Shown: piece by piece, positions 35,814 through 43,278 of the stretch
Numbering within the stretch: position 1 is the first letter of the stretch
Layout of the letters: every line of letters begins with the position of its first letter
From: Phycisphaerae bacterium
GTDB lineage: Bacteria > Planctomycetota > Phycisphaerae > Tepidisphaerales > Tepidisphaeraceae
Direction of reading: 5' to 3'
NCBI GenBank assembly: GCA_026004655.1
Contig: BPJO01000012.1
Location: 1-64,000 of the forward strand
Length of the DNA: 64,000 nucleotides
The notes under the pieces: generated by a model
Databases searched by the model: none
Seen by the model: the letters and a program-made list of their open reading frames with translations, nothing else
What the model was told of the DNA's origin: nothing
Translations under genes and position numbers: made by a program

Positions 35814-36497
35814 TCAAGATGACGCTTGGTTCATGACTTCATTGAGGACTTCGTCTTCGCCCAGGGCCATTTTGATTCCACGATTGGATTTGAGCTGAAT
35901 CATCAGGGTTAAAACCACTGCGACCAGTGGGGCGCCCACGAACCGAAACCAGGACAAAATGGTTGTCGCCCACCCCTCTGCCGAAAAATCGTTGGGGAAA
36001 CGATGTCGTTGGACCAATTCTCCCCAGGTCCACAGGACCCCGGGGACCCGAAAATCGGTCTGGGTCAGTCCCGCGTTATTCATAAACGTCTGCCATGGGA
36101 ATAAAAACACTATCAGGATCAGACACCATACCAAACTCGATGCGACTTTGCTCACGCCGATCAACCGTCCGACGAGCATGATGTGCAGAATGATCATCAG
36201 CACCATCGCCAGGACGATTCCCAGCCCGATTCCCCCCAAAAGGGTCACTCCGGTGACATAGTGCATAACGTCGGTCAGTCGGTCTGAACCTGTTGTTATC
36301 GGTTGGGTGGTTGAGTCGCTGGCGGATAATCCCCAAGCCGGTATCGGAAAGACCTCATATCGAGCCATGAAAAAGACCGCGATTTGAAGAACCAACATCA
36401 ACAGAATCAACAAAGCCAAGACGCTTTTAGCTCGTCGGACCACGCTCATTGCTTCTGAATAATCCGCCGCCGTTACCAATCCGGGTGTACCCGACAT
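35814..36497 (-). CDS. Multi-spanning membrane protein of unknown function
   Basis: 227 residues with about four membrane helices: VLALLILLMLVLQIAVFFMA, VTGVTLLGGIGLGIVLAMVLM, VASSLVWCLILIVFLFP, and FVGAPLVAVVLTLMI. A periplasmic-looking loop (DSTTQPITTGSDRL) separates the first two. The C-terminus is acidic (GEDEVLNEVM). AAGGAAT precedes the ATG. No family was recognised. A short inverted repeat (AGATAC/GTATCT, about 36514-36533) lies in the promoter region. It may be co-transcribed with the bactofilin-like gene downstream. Confidence 0.7.
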   Translation of the reverse strand: MSGTPGLVTAADYSEAMSVVRRAKSVLALLILLMLVLQIAVFFMARYEVFPIPAWGLSASDSTTQPITTGSDRLTDVMHYVTGVTLLGGIGLGIVLAMVLMIILHIMLVGRLIGVSKVASSLVWCLILIVFLFPWQTFMNNAGLTQTDFRVPGVLWTWGELVQRHRFPNDFSAEGWATTILSWFRFVGAPLVAVVLTLMIQLKSNRGIKMALGEDEVLNEVMNQASS

Positions 36498-36625
36498 ACT
36501 GATTCCTTTCGCTAGATACTATTGGTGTATCTGAAACTGCACACGGGTTCAACCAAAAGCCCTTTAACGCAACCCGTGTAGGGTAGGGTTTACGATGGGT
36601 CCGATCGAGGGACGATGGGTCCGGT

Positions 36626-38210
36626 TCAACCCCCGTTCGAGGGTCCAAGCCCCAATTCCGCCCATCGTTGAGTGACCCGTTGTTTGATCTGTTCTTTCAT
36701 CTGAAGTTCACGAGGCCAGGGTCGGACTTGACCTTCGCCGGGCCATTTACGGGTGGCATCAAAACCGATTTTTCCTCCCCAGCCGTACTCGATGCTGGCA
36801 TGGTCCAGGATGTCTACGGGACCTTTGACGATTTCGATATCCCGAAGTGGATCGACGTTGGCAAAAAGCTGAAAAAGCACTTGCTGTTCGTCGTGCACGT
36901 TGACATGCTCGTCCACGATCACGATGAACTTGGTAAAGGCCATTTGTCCTGCGCCCCAGATCGCGTGCATCACTCGTCGGGCTTGTTGAGGGTATTCTTT
37001 CCGGATTTTGATATAGGCAGCGTTATGAAAAACCCCAGAAATCGGTAAGGAATAGTCCAGAATGTCGGGAACGAGCATCTTGAGAAGGGGTAGAAAAATC
37101 CGCTCGGTGGCTTTTCCGAGGTAATAATCTTCCATCGGAGGTTTGCCCACGATGGTAGCGGGGTAAATCGGATCTTTTCGGTGGGTAATAGCGGTAACCG
37201 TAAACTTCGGGTAGACATCGGCCAGGGAATAAAAACCGGTGTGGTCTCCGAAGGGTCCTTCCATGAGAGTTTCATGAGGATCGACGTACCCTTCAATGAC
37301 GATCTCGGCATTGGCAGGGACCTGCAGGTCGATGGTCTTGCAGGGGACCAATTCGATCCCGCCATTGTTGAGGAACCCGGCCAGGAGCAATTCTTCCACC
37401 CCCGGAGGAAGCGGTGCGGTGGCGGAATAAGGCAGGACCGATTCGCCACCCAGGACGATGGCCAAAGGCATTCTTTCGCCCCGACGTTGGTAAGCGCGAA
37501 AGTGCCTCGCCCCGTCGTGGTGCATATGCCAGTGCATCGCGCACGTCCGCGGACCATGAACCTGGACGCGGTACATTCCAATGTTTCGGGCCCCGGTTTC
37601 GGGGTGTCGGGTATAAATGCCCCCTAACGTGATGTAGCGTCCTGTCCCGGTCTGTCGTGACGCGTATTCCCGGGCGGACTGAGGATCAAACACCTGATCA
37701 GAAGTCAGGTCCCCGTCCAAAGGCCAACATTGCAGGATCGGTAATCGGGTCAGGTCTGCCTGGTCCCCTTCCAGAATCACCTGTTGACAGATCCCGCTTC
37801 GGACACTCTTGGGGGGGAAACTGGCGAGTTTCAGCAGGTCCATCCCCTTTTTCATTTTTTCGATCAGGGAAGTCGGTACCTCAGGTTTGATCAATTGCTG
37901 AACCCTTTGAGCCAATTGATCCAACGATTCACATCCCAGCGCCTGACACACCCGCCAGTAACTGCCAAAGGTGTTGATCGCTACGGGAATGGTTGAACCG
38001 ACCGGGTTCTCGAACAAAAGCGCTTTTCCCCCCCAACCGGGCAGCCGGGTGTTGATCCGGTTCGTTGGACCCGTGCGGCGCAGCCGACTTGATCATTCGG
38101 TCTGCGATTTCTGTCATCTCCAGAACCGGGTCCACCGGTGCTTTCACCCGCGCCAATTCCTGGTGGTGTTCCAAATGTTGAATAAAATCGCGTAAGGTCG
38201 CAAAAGCCAT
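36626..38210 (-). CDS. UbiD family decarboxylase (frame break)
   Basis: About 527 residues after one base is removed in the G7/A4 run at 38024-38034. UbiD enzymes use prenylated flavin to decarboxylate aromatic or unsaturated acids, e.g. in ubiquinone or menaquinone synthesis. Motifs include a FLFENP-like segment at the join (GGKALLFENPVGSTIPV), RYITLGGIYTRHPETG, NIGMYRVQVHGP with the Arg that contacts flavin, the MHHDGARH metal-site region, and VPANAEIVIEGYVDP with the catalytic Glu, then EGPFGDHTGFY. Between SAAPHGS and GGKALL is a short insertion relative to E. coli UbiD. TAGCAT lies 13 bases before the ATG. The substrate is undetermined. Confidence 0.9.
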
Positions 38211-38217
38211 ACCCTTG

Positions 38218-38223
38218 ATGCTA
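38218..38223 (-). promoter_or_regulatory. -10 element (TAGCAT) of ubiD-family gene
   Basis: TAGCAT on the minus strand begins 13 bases before the ATG at 38210; no Shine-Dalgarno is present. Confidence 0.4.
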
Positions 38224-38273
38224 TTCCTGACAACCCGGACTCACAAATCCTCGCAGCGATTATGAAAGTTCTG

Positions 38274-39473
38274 TCATGAGAACTGAGACAAAATGTCCGA
38301 TTCGCTGACGACTTTTTCATCAAGAGAATCGGATTCGGATTCCTCGTCGGACCGGGCTCGGTGCTTTTTGACGAGTTGTCGGTAGGCGCGGAGGAGTTCC
38401 TGGTCGCTTAGTTTATCGCCGTGTAAAAATAGACCTTCGGATTTTCGTGAAAAAAGATGTTTCACAACGATGCTCAGCCTTTGAGGATCAAACCTCCGGG
38501 TGATTTCCGATCGATCCCAAGGTCGCGTGACTTCGACGAGGGAGTCCGATTGGATCATCAGATCGTTTGGTTCGTCCCGAAGACACATCAACCCCTCTGC
38601 GCCTGCGGGAGTGATCACAAACAGTTTTACATCGTTCTTATGAGGACCGGGTTGAATCGTGACATATCGAAAGTCATTAAAAAGGCGTAGCTGTCTAAAC
38701 TCTCCGCTTCGTAGTGCCCGAAGCTGTTCAATGAACTGATGAATACGTCCCGCTATCTCGAACTTCAATTCCGAGGCCGCTTTCTGCATGCGAGAGGTTT
38801 GGAGCATCATTTCGGATTCCGGATCGGTCACGGTACGAACCGACCACTCTACCAGAGCCCGATACTGTTGCATCGAGACGCTGCCGTCACAAGGCGCCGG
38901 ACATCGTTGCATGTCCTTGTACGCACAAGCCGACCCGTGAGGGGCCTGAACCAGAATGTGGTGATACCGACAAAGGTCAAAAGCGTCTTCGATCATCTCG
39001 ACCCATCGTTGGGCGGAGGTCTTTTCGGGGATAGGTCCGAAAATCAATCCGGATTCGACGCAAGGATCTTCCCGATAAACCCACCGGGGGAAAGACGACT
39101 GCGGATCGATGTGCACAAACCAGACGGACCTTAACCGAAGCAACTGACGATACGAATCAGCAAAGGCTTGACGGGCGGCTTGAAGGTAAACCAGGTCGCA
39201 TTCCAGAGAACTGTCCACTCGTCTGTACTGAATGTAGTGAACCACAGAACGGTAGTCGATCCGACGACCCGGACCGGTCTGGCCCACCGAGCAAGAAAGT
39301 CGTCGTTTGACCGAAGCCCGAAGGTTTCGAACCGCCAACAACTGGACGGGTCGTTGGTCCTGATCACACATCAGATAGACGCCCCACCGCGCTGGGAGCT
39401 GTCTTAAAACCGATTCGAGATCGAATCCCTGGGGGATGTGTACTTGATGCTCGTACCAGGCCAAGCTGTGCAT
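38274..39473 (-). CDS. UvrC N-terminal-like protein with altered GIY-YIG domain
   Basis: 399 residues. Residues about 28-58 (RWGVYLM...AVRNLRASVKRRL) align with the GIY-YIG nuclease domain of UvrC: the GVY and NLR elements are kept, but the YVG motif is replaced by QLL. The next region matches the UvrC middle domain (GPIPEKTSAQRWVEMIEDAFDLCR, CAYKDMQRCPAPCDG), and a UVR helix pair follows (MQKAASELKFEIAGRIHQFIEQL). The RNase H endonuclease and HhH domains of UvrC are missing and the C-terminus is a charged, Glu/Ser-rich tail. It is therefore unlikely to cut DNA like UvrC or Cho and may be a regulatory or DNA-repair accessory protein. TAGGAT lies 12 bases before the ATG. Confidence 0.72.
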   Translation of the reverse strand: MHSLAWYEHQVHIPQGFDLESVLRQLPARWGVYLMCDQDQRPVQLLAVRNLRASVKRRLSCSVGQTGPGRRIDYRSVVHYIQYRRVDSSLECDLVYLQAARQAFADSYRQLLRLRSVWFVHIDPQSSFPRWVYREDPCVESGLIFGPIPEKTSAQRWVEMIEDAFDLCRYHHILVQAPHGSACAYKDMQRCPAPCDGSVSMQQYRALVEWSVRTVTDPESEMMLQTSRMQKAASELKFEIAGRIHQFIEQLRALRSGEFRQLRLFNDFRYVTIQPGPHKNDVKLFVITPAGAEGLMCLRDEPNDLMIQSDSLVEVTRPWDRSEITRRFDPQRLSIVVKHLFSRKSEGLFLHGDKLSDQELLRAYRQLVKKHRARSDEESESDSLDEKVVSESDILSQFS

Positions 39474-39479
39474 GAATCT

Positions 39480-39485
39480 ATCCTA
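39480..39485 (-). promoter_or_regulatory. -10 element (TAGGAT) of UvrC-like gene
   Basis: TAGGAT on the minus strand begins 12 bases before the ATG at 39473; no Shine-Dalgarno is present. Confidence 0.4.
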
Positions 39486-39563
39486 ACGTGATCCCAAGAA
39501 TGGGTGGATAAAAAAGGGTGTCAATACAACATAAACACAAATGCAAATAAGTAACAATTGGTC

Positions 39564-39591
39564 TTGACAAGACCGCTCTGGCCTGTAGAGT
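39564..39591 (+). promoter_or_regulatory. Promoter TTGACA-N16-TAGAGT before pseudopilin
   Basis: A consensus -35 (39564-39569) and a -10 (39586-39591) lie so close to the ATG at 39601 that transcription should start two or three bases before it. ACAAATGCAA at about 39532-39541 upstream is the reverse complement of TTGCATTTGT in the dyad at 41325-41345. Confidence 0.65.
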
Positions 39592-39600
39592 GGTAACAAC

Positions 39601-40404
39601 ATGCAACTGAAATGCATTGGCAAAATTATGTCACTGGCATCAGAGAATCATCAATCAAACCGTAACAATTGCCAGGAAAAGGCATTTACGTTGGTCGAAT
39701 TGTTGGTCGTGATCGGGATCATTGCGTTGTTAATATCGATCCTTTTGCCCGTACTTGGGTCTGCCAATCGGGCTGCCAAACGGACGAAATGTCTGAGCAA
39801 TATCCGGAACATGCAGATTGCTCAGATCCTGTACTGTAATGACAACCGAGGGTACTTGATCCAAGCCGGTTTCGGGCACGGTGGGTCGCACATGCACGAT
39901 TCCATCGCCTGGTTCAACACTTTGAATCAGTACTACCAGAACAAACTGGTCGCACGGTGTCCTGCCGATGACAGTCCGCATTGGGGACCGTTTCCGGAGG
40001 GTATCCCGATCCCGAACGCTCCGACCGATCAAAGACGTCAGACCTCGTACGGGATTAACCCGTTTCTGGATCGCGACATGGTTCCGTGGGGCGGACCTTA
40101 CGTCAAAATCAGCCAGATCCGTCAGACGTCCAAGACGATTCAGTTTTTGGAAATGGCTAAGACCGGTGAGTTTGCCGGCGCGGATCATCCGCACGTGGAT
40201 CAATGGATCGGTCCCGGGGCGCGGGTGATTGCCGCCCGTCAGTGCGAAACCAACATGCACGGCGGGCCTCGGTTATCGCTCGATGCCCGGGCCAATTACG
40301 GGTTTTTAGACGGTCATGCCGAGACGCTTCGATTGAGAGATGTTTTGGGTGAGGGTGTGCTTCCCGACAAACATAACCTGTTTGATCCGGCGACCGCACG
40401 GTAG
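39601..40404 (+). CDS. Type II/IV pseudopilin with planctomycete-type C-terminal domain
   Basis: 267 residues. A prepilin cleavage/methylation motif [23 protein letters not shown] follows about 28 residues of leader; the signal peptidase cut would be before the F. The rest is a DUF1559-like exported domain, with GFLDGHAETL near the end (compare HxDGHV in many planctomycete pseudopilins) and the cysteine-bearing VARCPADDSP. The ATG at 39601 would be nearly leaderless given the promoter; ATG 39628 is a second choice and gives a shorter leader peptide. Two PEP-CTERM genes follow on the same strand, starting 31 bp after the stop, so this may be one operon. Confidence 0.85.
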   Translation: MQLKCIGKIMSLASENHQSNRNNCQEKAFTLVELLVVIGIIALLISILLPVLGSANRAAKRTKCLSNIRNMQIAQILYCNDNRGYLIQAGFGHGGSHMHDSIAWFNTLNQYYQNKLVARCPADDSPHWGPFPEGIPIPNAPTDQRRQTSYGINPFLDRDMVPWGGPYVKISQIRQTSKTIQFLEMAKTGEFAGADHPHVDQWIGPGARVIAARQCETNMHGGPRLSLDARANYGFLDGHAETLRLRDVLGEGVLPDKHNLFDPATAR

Positions 40405-40434
40405 TTGTAAAACAAGGTTCTGTCAAAGGAGAGA

Positions 40435-41262
40435 ATGATGATGAGAATTGGATGGACGAGTTTTGCGGTGATCGGAATCGGATCGATGGCAATAGCTTCG
40501 CCTCATGTCCATTTCGATCTGTCCCCGGTCCTTGCGGATAACAAGATCCGGGTCGATGGTCTGACTCATGCGTCGACGGTCAATCCGTGGACGAACCAGA
40601 CGACGGTCGGATCCTATCGATACATCGAATACAACAAATATGTGTTCGAATACGAGTTCGGAGAGGATCCTGATTTGCCCACGTATGCGGACGATCCGGG
40701 GGTTTCGCGGGATGCCGAAGAGGCAGTGCCTCAGTCGGCGGTGTATAACCCCGTCACAAACACCTATAACCAGATCGTCTCAGCCGATTCTACCGGACTT
40801 CGACCAACCACCAATGATCGGATCCGTTTCCAAATCATGGATGATCTGAAATACTGGGACGGATCGACCTTTGTCCCGGTTCCTGACCAAGAGTCACTGA
40901 CATTCTTGCTTTCAGGCCACACGAGGACTGTTGGGACAGGCACCGGGGTCTTGACCGATTTTCCTCTGAGTTGGATGGGCACGAGCGACAGTTTGCATCT
41001 TCATGCGTCGGTGTATCTGAATGGCGGCGGGGGGGTCAATCCTGATCCGACCGATGGTGTTTATTTGCTGACGGGTCGGTTCAATAGCACCATCTCCGGC
41101 GTGGCTTCTTCAGATCTGTTTTACGTGGTTTATGGATTCAATGCCGACGAAGAAGACCACGAAGATGCTGTGGCTTATGCGCAGTCATTGGTCCCTGAAC
41201 CGACCACGCTGGGTCTCTTGGGGTTGTCGGGATGGTTCTTAGGTCGTCGTAGACGCTCATAG
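40435..41262 (+). CDS. PEP-CTERM protein with N-terminal HVH motif
   Basis: About 275 residues; AAAGGAGAG precedes three consecutive ATG/ATG codons, and the second or third gives the best spacing. A signal peptide (FAVIGIGSMAIAS) ends just before PHVHFDLSPV, a His-rich mature N-terminus. The C-terminus is a textbook PEP-CTERM signal: VPEPTTLGLLGLSGWFLGRRRRS, i.e. the PEP motif, a hydrophobic helix and an Arg cluster, the substrate of the exosortase encoded at 24298. HLH and further His residues suggest metal binding; this is inference. It lies between a pseudopilin and a second PEP-CTERM protein. A terminator follows 17 bp after the stop. Confidence 0.88.
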   Translation: MMMRIGWTSFAVIGIGSMAIASPHVHFDLSPVLADNKIRVDGLTHASTVNPWTNQTTVGSYRYIEYNKYVFEYEFGEDPDLPTYADDPGVSRDAEEAVPQSAVYNPVTNTYNQIVSADSTGLRPTTNDRIRFQIMDDLKYWDGSTFVPVPDQESLTFLLSGHTRTVGTGTGVLTDFPLSWMGTSDSLHLHASVYLNGGGGVNPDPTDGVYLLTGRFNSTISGVASSDLFYVVYGFNADEEDHEDAVAYAQSLVPEPTTLGLLGLSGWFLGRRRRS

Positions 41263-41279
41263 AGAGAGATTTTGATTGG

Positions 41280-41313
41280 CCCCGTGTGAATCACCAGTTC
41301 GACGGGGTTTTTT
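41280..41313 (+). terminator. Rho-independent terminator after first PEP-CTERM gene
   Basis: CCCCGT pairs with ACGGGG over an 18-base loop and is followed by six T residues. Confidence 0.8.
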
Positions 41314-41324
41314 CAGGGCTTTTT

Positions 41325-41345
41325 ACTTGCATTTGTATTGCAAGT
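41325..41345. promoter_or_regulatory. Palindrome ACTTGCA-N7-TGCAAGT, candidate operator
   Basis: Seven-base arms with a seven-base centre form a dyad of the size bound by Fur-family dimers. It lies 36 bp before the second PEP-CTERM start. Its TTGCATTTGT half is found, inverted, before the pseudopilin gene (about 39532-39541). Because the downstream protein resembles a Zur-repressed family, a zinc regulator is a reasonable but unproven candidate. Confidence 0.5.
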
Positions 41346-41380
41346 GCTTTTGTTATTGGTTTCTTTTGGAGGTTGTTGTC

Positions 41381-42247
41381 ATGTCGTATCGTCTTTTTTT
41401 GCCATGTGTGGGGGGGTTGGTGCTAGCGACCGGTTCTGTCCAGGCCGACTGGGTCAAATACTACGTTTCGACCGATCAACGGTCGCTTCCATTGGTTGAT
41501 CCGTCATCAAATCCTTACCCCGATCAACCGAATTACAACCGATTAACGGTGCTGTACGAGCACCGGTTAAGTTCGATTCCACATTGGCATCCCAAAGCGC
41601 GATTCCAGTACACGGGATCGGCCTCTTCACCGACGCTGGGGCAAAACACCGGTGTGCTTCAGGAAAGCCAAGCCAGCTCAGGGAACTGGACACGGTTATA
41701 TCTATCCAACCCCTCGGATTACGGTGGGGCGTTCGGAACGGGTTATTTCATCTCCAAACCGGTCTCCGGAGATGTGGATGACAACTTCACGATCCGGTCG
41801 ATCGAGTCGTTACGTGGGTTTGGTCCGTCGGATGTAGAGACCCTCATGTTGAACTCCTCACCTCTGCCTGCGCCGGATCCTCTGGCGGGTCAAGGTCGAT
41901 ACGCAGGAGGACTCCATCCGGATTCTCATGTGCATCTGGAATTGGTATCGGTCTCTGATCCTGCTCTAAAAGTGTTCCTCGAGGCAGAAGGCAGCATTTC
42001 GCCGATGACGGTGGGTTCAGATGCTCACGTCGGGGACGGAAACAATTGGGAGTTTCGTCCGATTCTGGCGTTGCTGATTGCCGACCTTCCGACCGTCGAA
42101 ACGACCTACACTGCGACGTTTCGGCTGGTTGATGAAGAAGAGATTCACGGGGATTCAGGACTGTTCACTCTGACCGTTGCGGTACCGGAACCGGCCACGC
42201 TGGGGCTTTTTGGTCTCGGATCGTTATTCCTTCGTCGACGACGGTAA
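41381..42247 (+). CDS. PEP-CTERM protein resembling the all3515 (Zur-repressed) family
   Basis: 288 residues from the ATG at 41381, with GGAGG about ten bases upstream; an in-frame codon at 41276 would place the start inside the preceding terminator. The signal peptide is followed by DWVKYYVSTDQ, then NYNRLTVLYEHRL, HWHPKARFQYTG, YFISKPVSGDVDDNFTIRSI and HVHLELVSVSDP. From memory these match the order of motifs in the all3515 family, PEP-CTERM proteins under Zur control in cyanobacteria. The C-terminus is VPEPATLGLFGLGSLFLRRRR, an exosortase substrate. Several His pairs could bind zinc. Family assignment is good but unchecked; the metal role is inferred. Confidence 0.82.
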   Translation: MSYRLFLPCVGGLVLATGSVQADWVKYYVSTDQRSLPLVDPSSNPYPDQPNYNRLTVLYEHRLSSIPHWHPKARFQYTGSASSPTLGQNTGVLQESQASSGNWTRLYLSNPSDYGGAFGTGYFISKPVSGDVDDNFTIRSIESLRGFGPSDVETLMLNSSPLPAPDPLAGQGRYAGGLHPDSHVHLELVSVSDPALKVFLEAEGSISPMTVGSDAHVGDGNNWEFRPILALLIADLPTVETTYTATFRLVDEEEIHGDSGLFTLTVAVPEPATLGLFGLGSLFLRRRR

Positions 42248-42278
42248 TTCCCGATCAATGAAAACTTTCCACGCCCGG

Positions 42279-42315
42279 GCCCGTTCCCTGTTCATTCGGA
42301 GGGGGACGGGCTTAT
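42279..42315 (+). terminator. Hairpin terminator after second PEP-CTERM gene
   Basis: GCCCGTTCCC pairs with GGGGACGGGC (one mismatch) followed by TTATTT. It overlaps the 3' end of the convergent hydrolase gene. Confidence 0.6.
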
Positions 42316-43272
42316 TTGTTGGATTTCAGAGCCCGCTTGAAGCCGGATGTCGGTCAAAAACTGTTTCAACAGGTCGCGATAGGCCAAAGGGTCTTGGAGC
42401 AGTCCGCGGGTGTGCTGGGCGTCGGGAATGACGACCGACCGACTGACCAACGATCCGGAGCGTCGAGAAAGGGCCTGATCGATCCGTGCCTGTTGGTCTG
42501 ACGAAACAAAAGTGTCCGACCCGGAATGAATGACCAGGACCGGGCAGTCGATGTTGGGAATCAGGTCGATGGGTCTGACCTGATCGAAATCCGCCCGGCC
42601 GAGTCGTTTGGCCCACCGGTAAGCAATGGGATATCCCCACTCCAAGGGCATGGCGAGTCGTCGTCCATGGGTGACGATGGCGTTTTTATAATCATCGTAG
42701 GGACTTTCCAGGATCACAGCGGTCAGATTTTTCTGCATACACCCGACCGCAGCAGCGACGGTCGCGCCGAGGCTGACTCCGAAGATCACGATCGAACGAG
42801 TTTCATGAGGTTTTTGTCGACGGATTTGGTCCAAGACCTGACAGACGTCATGGCGTTCATAAAACCCGGCAGTGGAATAACATCCGCCGCTTTCTCCGTG
42901 GGCCCGCAGGTCGATTGCTAGGACGTGAAACCCCAACGACCGCCAGACCGGCGCCCAAGCGATGCCCCCGACTTTGGCGTCAGAATATCCGTGCAGGATC
43001 AGAACGGTCTGGTCTGATTCGGTTTCGGACGGGATCCACCATCCGGACAGGTGAAGGGGTGTTGCATCCGAGACATCCTGGACCTCAAAATTGCAGGGTT
43101 GGTAAGGAAGTTCGAGGTCTTGGGGGGTCAGCCTGTTGAGGATGTACAGGGCTTTGGAATCGGTCATCCGAGGCGGACGGAGCAAATGTCCTGCCATTAA
43201 ACGAAGCAACACCACCGTCAGACCCGCTCCGGTCAATAGCAGCATCAGGATCAGGGGAGCATAAGTCATCAA
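42292..43272 (-). CDS. Alpha/beta hydrolase, membrane-anchored
   Basis: 326 residues with one N-terminal membrane helix (APLILMLLLTGAGLTVVLLRLMAG). The hydrolase fold carries the oxyanion-hole LILHGYSDAK, the nucleophile elbow FGVSLGA (Ser), the acid in VIHSGSDTFV and the catalytic His in PDAQHTRG, so the triad is complete. It resembles BAAT/DUF-type or bem46-like serine hydrolases; the substrate is unknown. The start lies six bases after the purB stop, so the two are co-transcribed. The last codons overlap the terminator of the convergent PEP-CTERM gene. Confidence 0.88.
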   Translation of the reverse strand: MMTYAPLILMLLLTGAGLTVVLLRLMAGHLLRPPRMTDSKALYILNRLTPQDLELPYQPCNFEVQDVSDATPLHLSGWWIPSETESDQTVLILHGYSDAKVGGIAWAPVWRSLGFHVLAIDLRAHGESGGCYSTAGFYERHDVCQVLDQIRRQKPHETRSIVIFGVSLGATVAAAVGCMQKNLTAVILESPYDDYKNAIVTHGRRLAMPLEWGYPIAYRWAKRLGRADFDQVRPIDLIPNIDCPVLVIHSGSDTFVSSDQQARIDQALSRRSGSLVSRSVVIPDAQHTRGLLQDPLAYRDLLKQFLTDIRLQAGSEIQQISPSPSE

Positions 43273-43278
43273 GAGAGG

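Noticed and set aside
3235..38034. Widespread programmed +1 frameshifting
   Set aside because: The breaks share a sign but not a slippery codon, stop-codon context or stimulatory structure; most coincide with homopolymers in unrelated genes, which fits base-calling insertions better.
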